A DNA stretch of 5,378 bases. Origin: Thalassospira sp. UBA1131 (lineage in GTDB: Bacteria > Pseudomonadota > Alphaproteobacteria > Rhodospirillales > Thalassospiraceae). Location of the stretch: NCBI RefSeq assembly GCF_002311515.1, contig NZ_DCAO01000130.1, positions 9,274 through 14,651 on the forward strand, in the 5' to 3' direction. The notes beneath the pieces are model-generated. The model ran no database searches. It was not told the DNA's origin and saw only the letters and a list, made by a program, of their open reading frames with translations. Below, one piece after another: positions 4,673 to 5,378 of the stretch. A program made the position numbers and the translations under genes. How positions within the stretch are numbered: position 1 is the stretch's first letter; each line of letters starts with the position of its first letter.

Positions 4673-5378
4673 TTATTTCAGGTTGATGCGTCCCTTGGTC
4701 GTCGGGGTCAGTGGCGAGTTAAACCCGATATAGTCGGCAACAGCCTGTTCAAGGTTCGGTCCGAAGTCATAGACATCGGTGGCATTATCCCGGAACAGGG
4801 CGTAACCATCACCGCCATTGCGTATGAAGTCGTTGGAAACAACGCCATACATTTTGCCGGTCTCGATCGGTACGAAGCCGTTGCCATCGGCAACCATGAC
4901 GTTTGAAACACGCGATCCGGCAGGTTGCGAAAGATCAAGGTCAAATTTCAGGCCCGCAACCTGCGGAAACTGGCCTTTGCCTTCCTCGACAAGCGATACA
5001 CCATGTTCTAGCGATGCAACGATATCCGCGCCGGACAGCTTGAAGGTTGCCAGCGCATTCTGGAACGGCAGAACCGTCAGGACTTCACCCATGGTAACCG
5101 TGCCTTCATCGATGCTTGCGCGCACACCGCCGCCGTTCTGAATAGCGATCTGATAGTCATCACCAGCCTTCCAGAGCATGGCATCGGCAACCAACGAACC
5201 CATGGAGCATTCCATCTTGCGGCAGATTTCGCGCGCCCCGTCTGCAGGTGCCGTGAAGCTGCCAACTTCAAGGGTGCGAACGGCATCAACCTGAACGCTG
5301 GCTCCAGAGATAACGGCAAGAACGTCCTCGGCCGGTTTGATGCTGGCATCAAGGGCAATCGGATCACCCGACCATGCG
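4673..5378 (-). CDS. UshA-type 5'-nucleotidase / bifunctional metallophosphatase, C-terminal part (5'-partial)
   Basis: The frame is open to the right edge and gives 234 visible residues ending at TAA 4675-4673. It is the substrate-binding C-terminal domain of 5'-nucleotidases. Numbering from the edge, CRKMECSMGSLVADAM (52-67) is the domain-entry motif, QNGGGVRAS (80-88) carries the conserved Arg, GEVLTVLPFQN (97-107) is the strand-turn block, LKLSGA-type LSGADIVASLE lies at 114-124, and NDFIRNGGDGYALF (182-195) is the C-terminal signature that helps hold the nucleoside base. The N-terminal metallophosphatase domain with metal ligands, and any signal peptide, lie outside the window. These enzymes usually act in the periplasm or at the cell surface, releasing phosphate and nucleoside from nucleotides. 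Exact substrate (5'-nucleotide, UDP-sugar or 2',3'-cyclic nucleotide) cannot be set from this domain. An internal Met at 5215 is not a start, since conserved sequence continues upstream of it. Confidence 0.92.
   Translation of the reverse strand, partial: AWSGDPIALDASIKPAEDVLAVISGASVQVDAVRTLEVGSFTAPADGAREICRKMECSMGSLVADAMLWKAGDDYQIAIQNGGGVRASIDEGTVTMGEVLTVLPFQNALATFKLSGADIVASLEHGVSLVEEGKGQFPQVAGLKFDLDLSQPAGSRVSNVMVADGNGFVPIETGKMYGVVSNDFIRNGGDGYALFRDNATDVYDFGPNLEQAVADYIGFNSPLTPTTKGRINLK

Noticed and set aside
1..5378. Mobile element, CRISPR array, tRNA/rRNA or toxin-antitoxin pair
   Set aside because: No transposase or integrase motifs, no regularly spaced repeats, no tRNA-like cloverleaf and no small paired genes were found on either strand.

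Overview
The window looks like an ordinary stretch of chromosome from a Gram-negative bacterium, most likely an alphaproteobacterium. A Rhodospirillales/Thalassospira-like source is my guess from moderate GC and protein flavour; I could not test it. Evidence for Gram-negative is the ornithine-lipid pair olsB/olsA, a periplasmic-type 5'-nucleotidase and a signal-peptide-bearing CigR/RcnB-like protein. I see no transposase, integrase, phage gene, CRISPR array, tRNA or rRNA.

Layout. (1) 1-654, plus strand: the 3' part of an FIH-like (Cupin_8/JmjC) 2-oxoglutarate/Fe(II) oxygenase, cut by the left edge. (2) 660-2317, minus strand: an olsB-olsA operon for ornithine lipid synthesis. OlsB N-acylates ornithine and OlsA adds the second acyl chain; the two genes overlap by 4 nt. 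The oxygenase and olsA converge with a 5-nt gap, and a hairpin terminator is built over both stop codons. (3) 2318-2666: a long intergenic region between divergent genes, holding a perfect CRP/FNR-type palindrome near olsB. (4) 2667-3137, plus strand: a small exported CigR-family protein, followed by a strong, probably bidirectional terminator at 3165-3193. (5) 3227-3469, minus strand: a standalone Lrp/AsnC ligand-binding (RAM) domain with no DNA-binding part. (6) 3567-4514, minus strand: a PfkB-family kinase resembling pseudouridine kinase PsuK, with no psuG glycosidase beside it. (7) 4673-5378, minus strand: the C-terminal part of a UshA-type 5'-nucleotidase, cut by the right edge and closed by its own terminator at 4611-4644.

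How the genes relate. OlsB and OlsA form one clear pathway. The nucleotidase and the PsuK-like kinase could both serve nucleotide/nucleoside salvage, but a terminator separates them, so this is only a neighbourhood suggestion. The RAM protein lies 97 nt downstream of the kinase on the same strand with no convincing terminator between, so read-through is possible. Nothing here amounts to a clear new multi-gene system. The points most worth a second look are the FIH-like oxygenase beside olsBA, the stop-codon hairpin, the palindromes near olsB, the RAM gene and the kinase, and the orphan PsuK.
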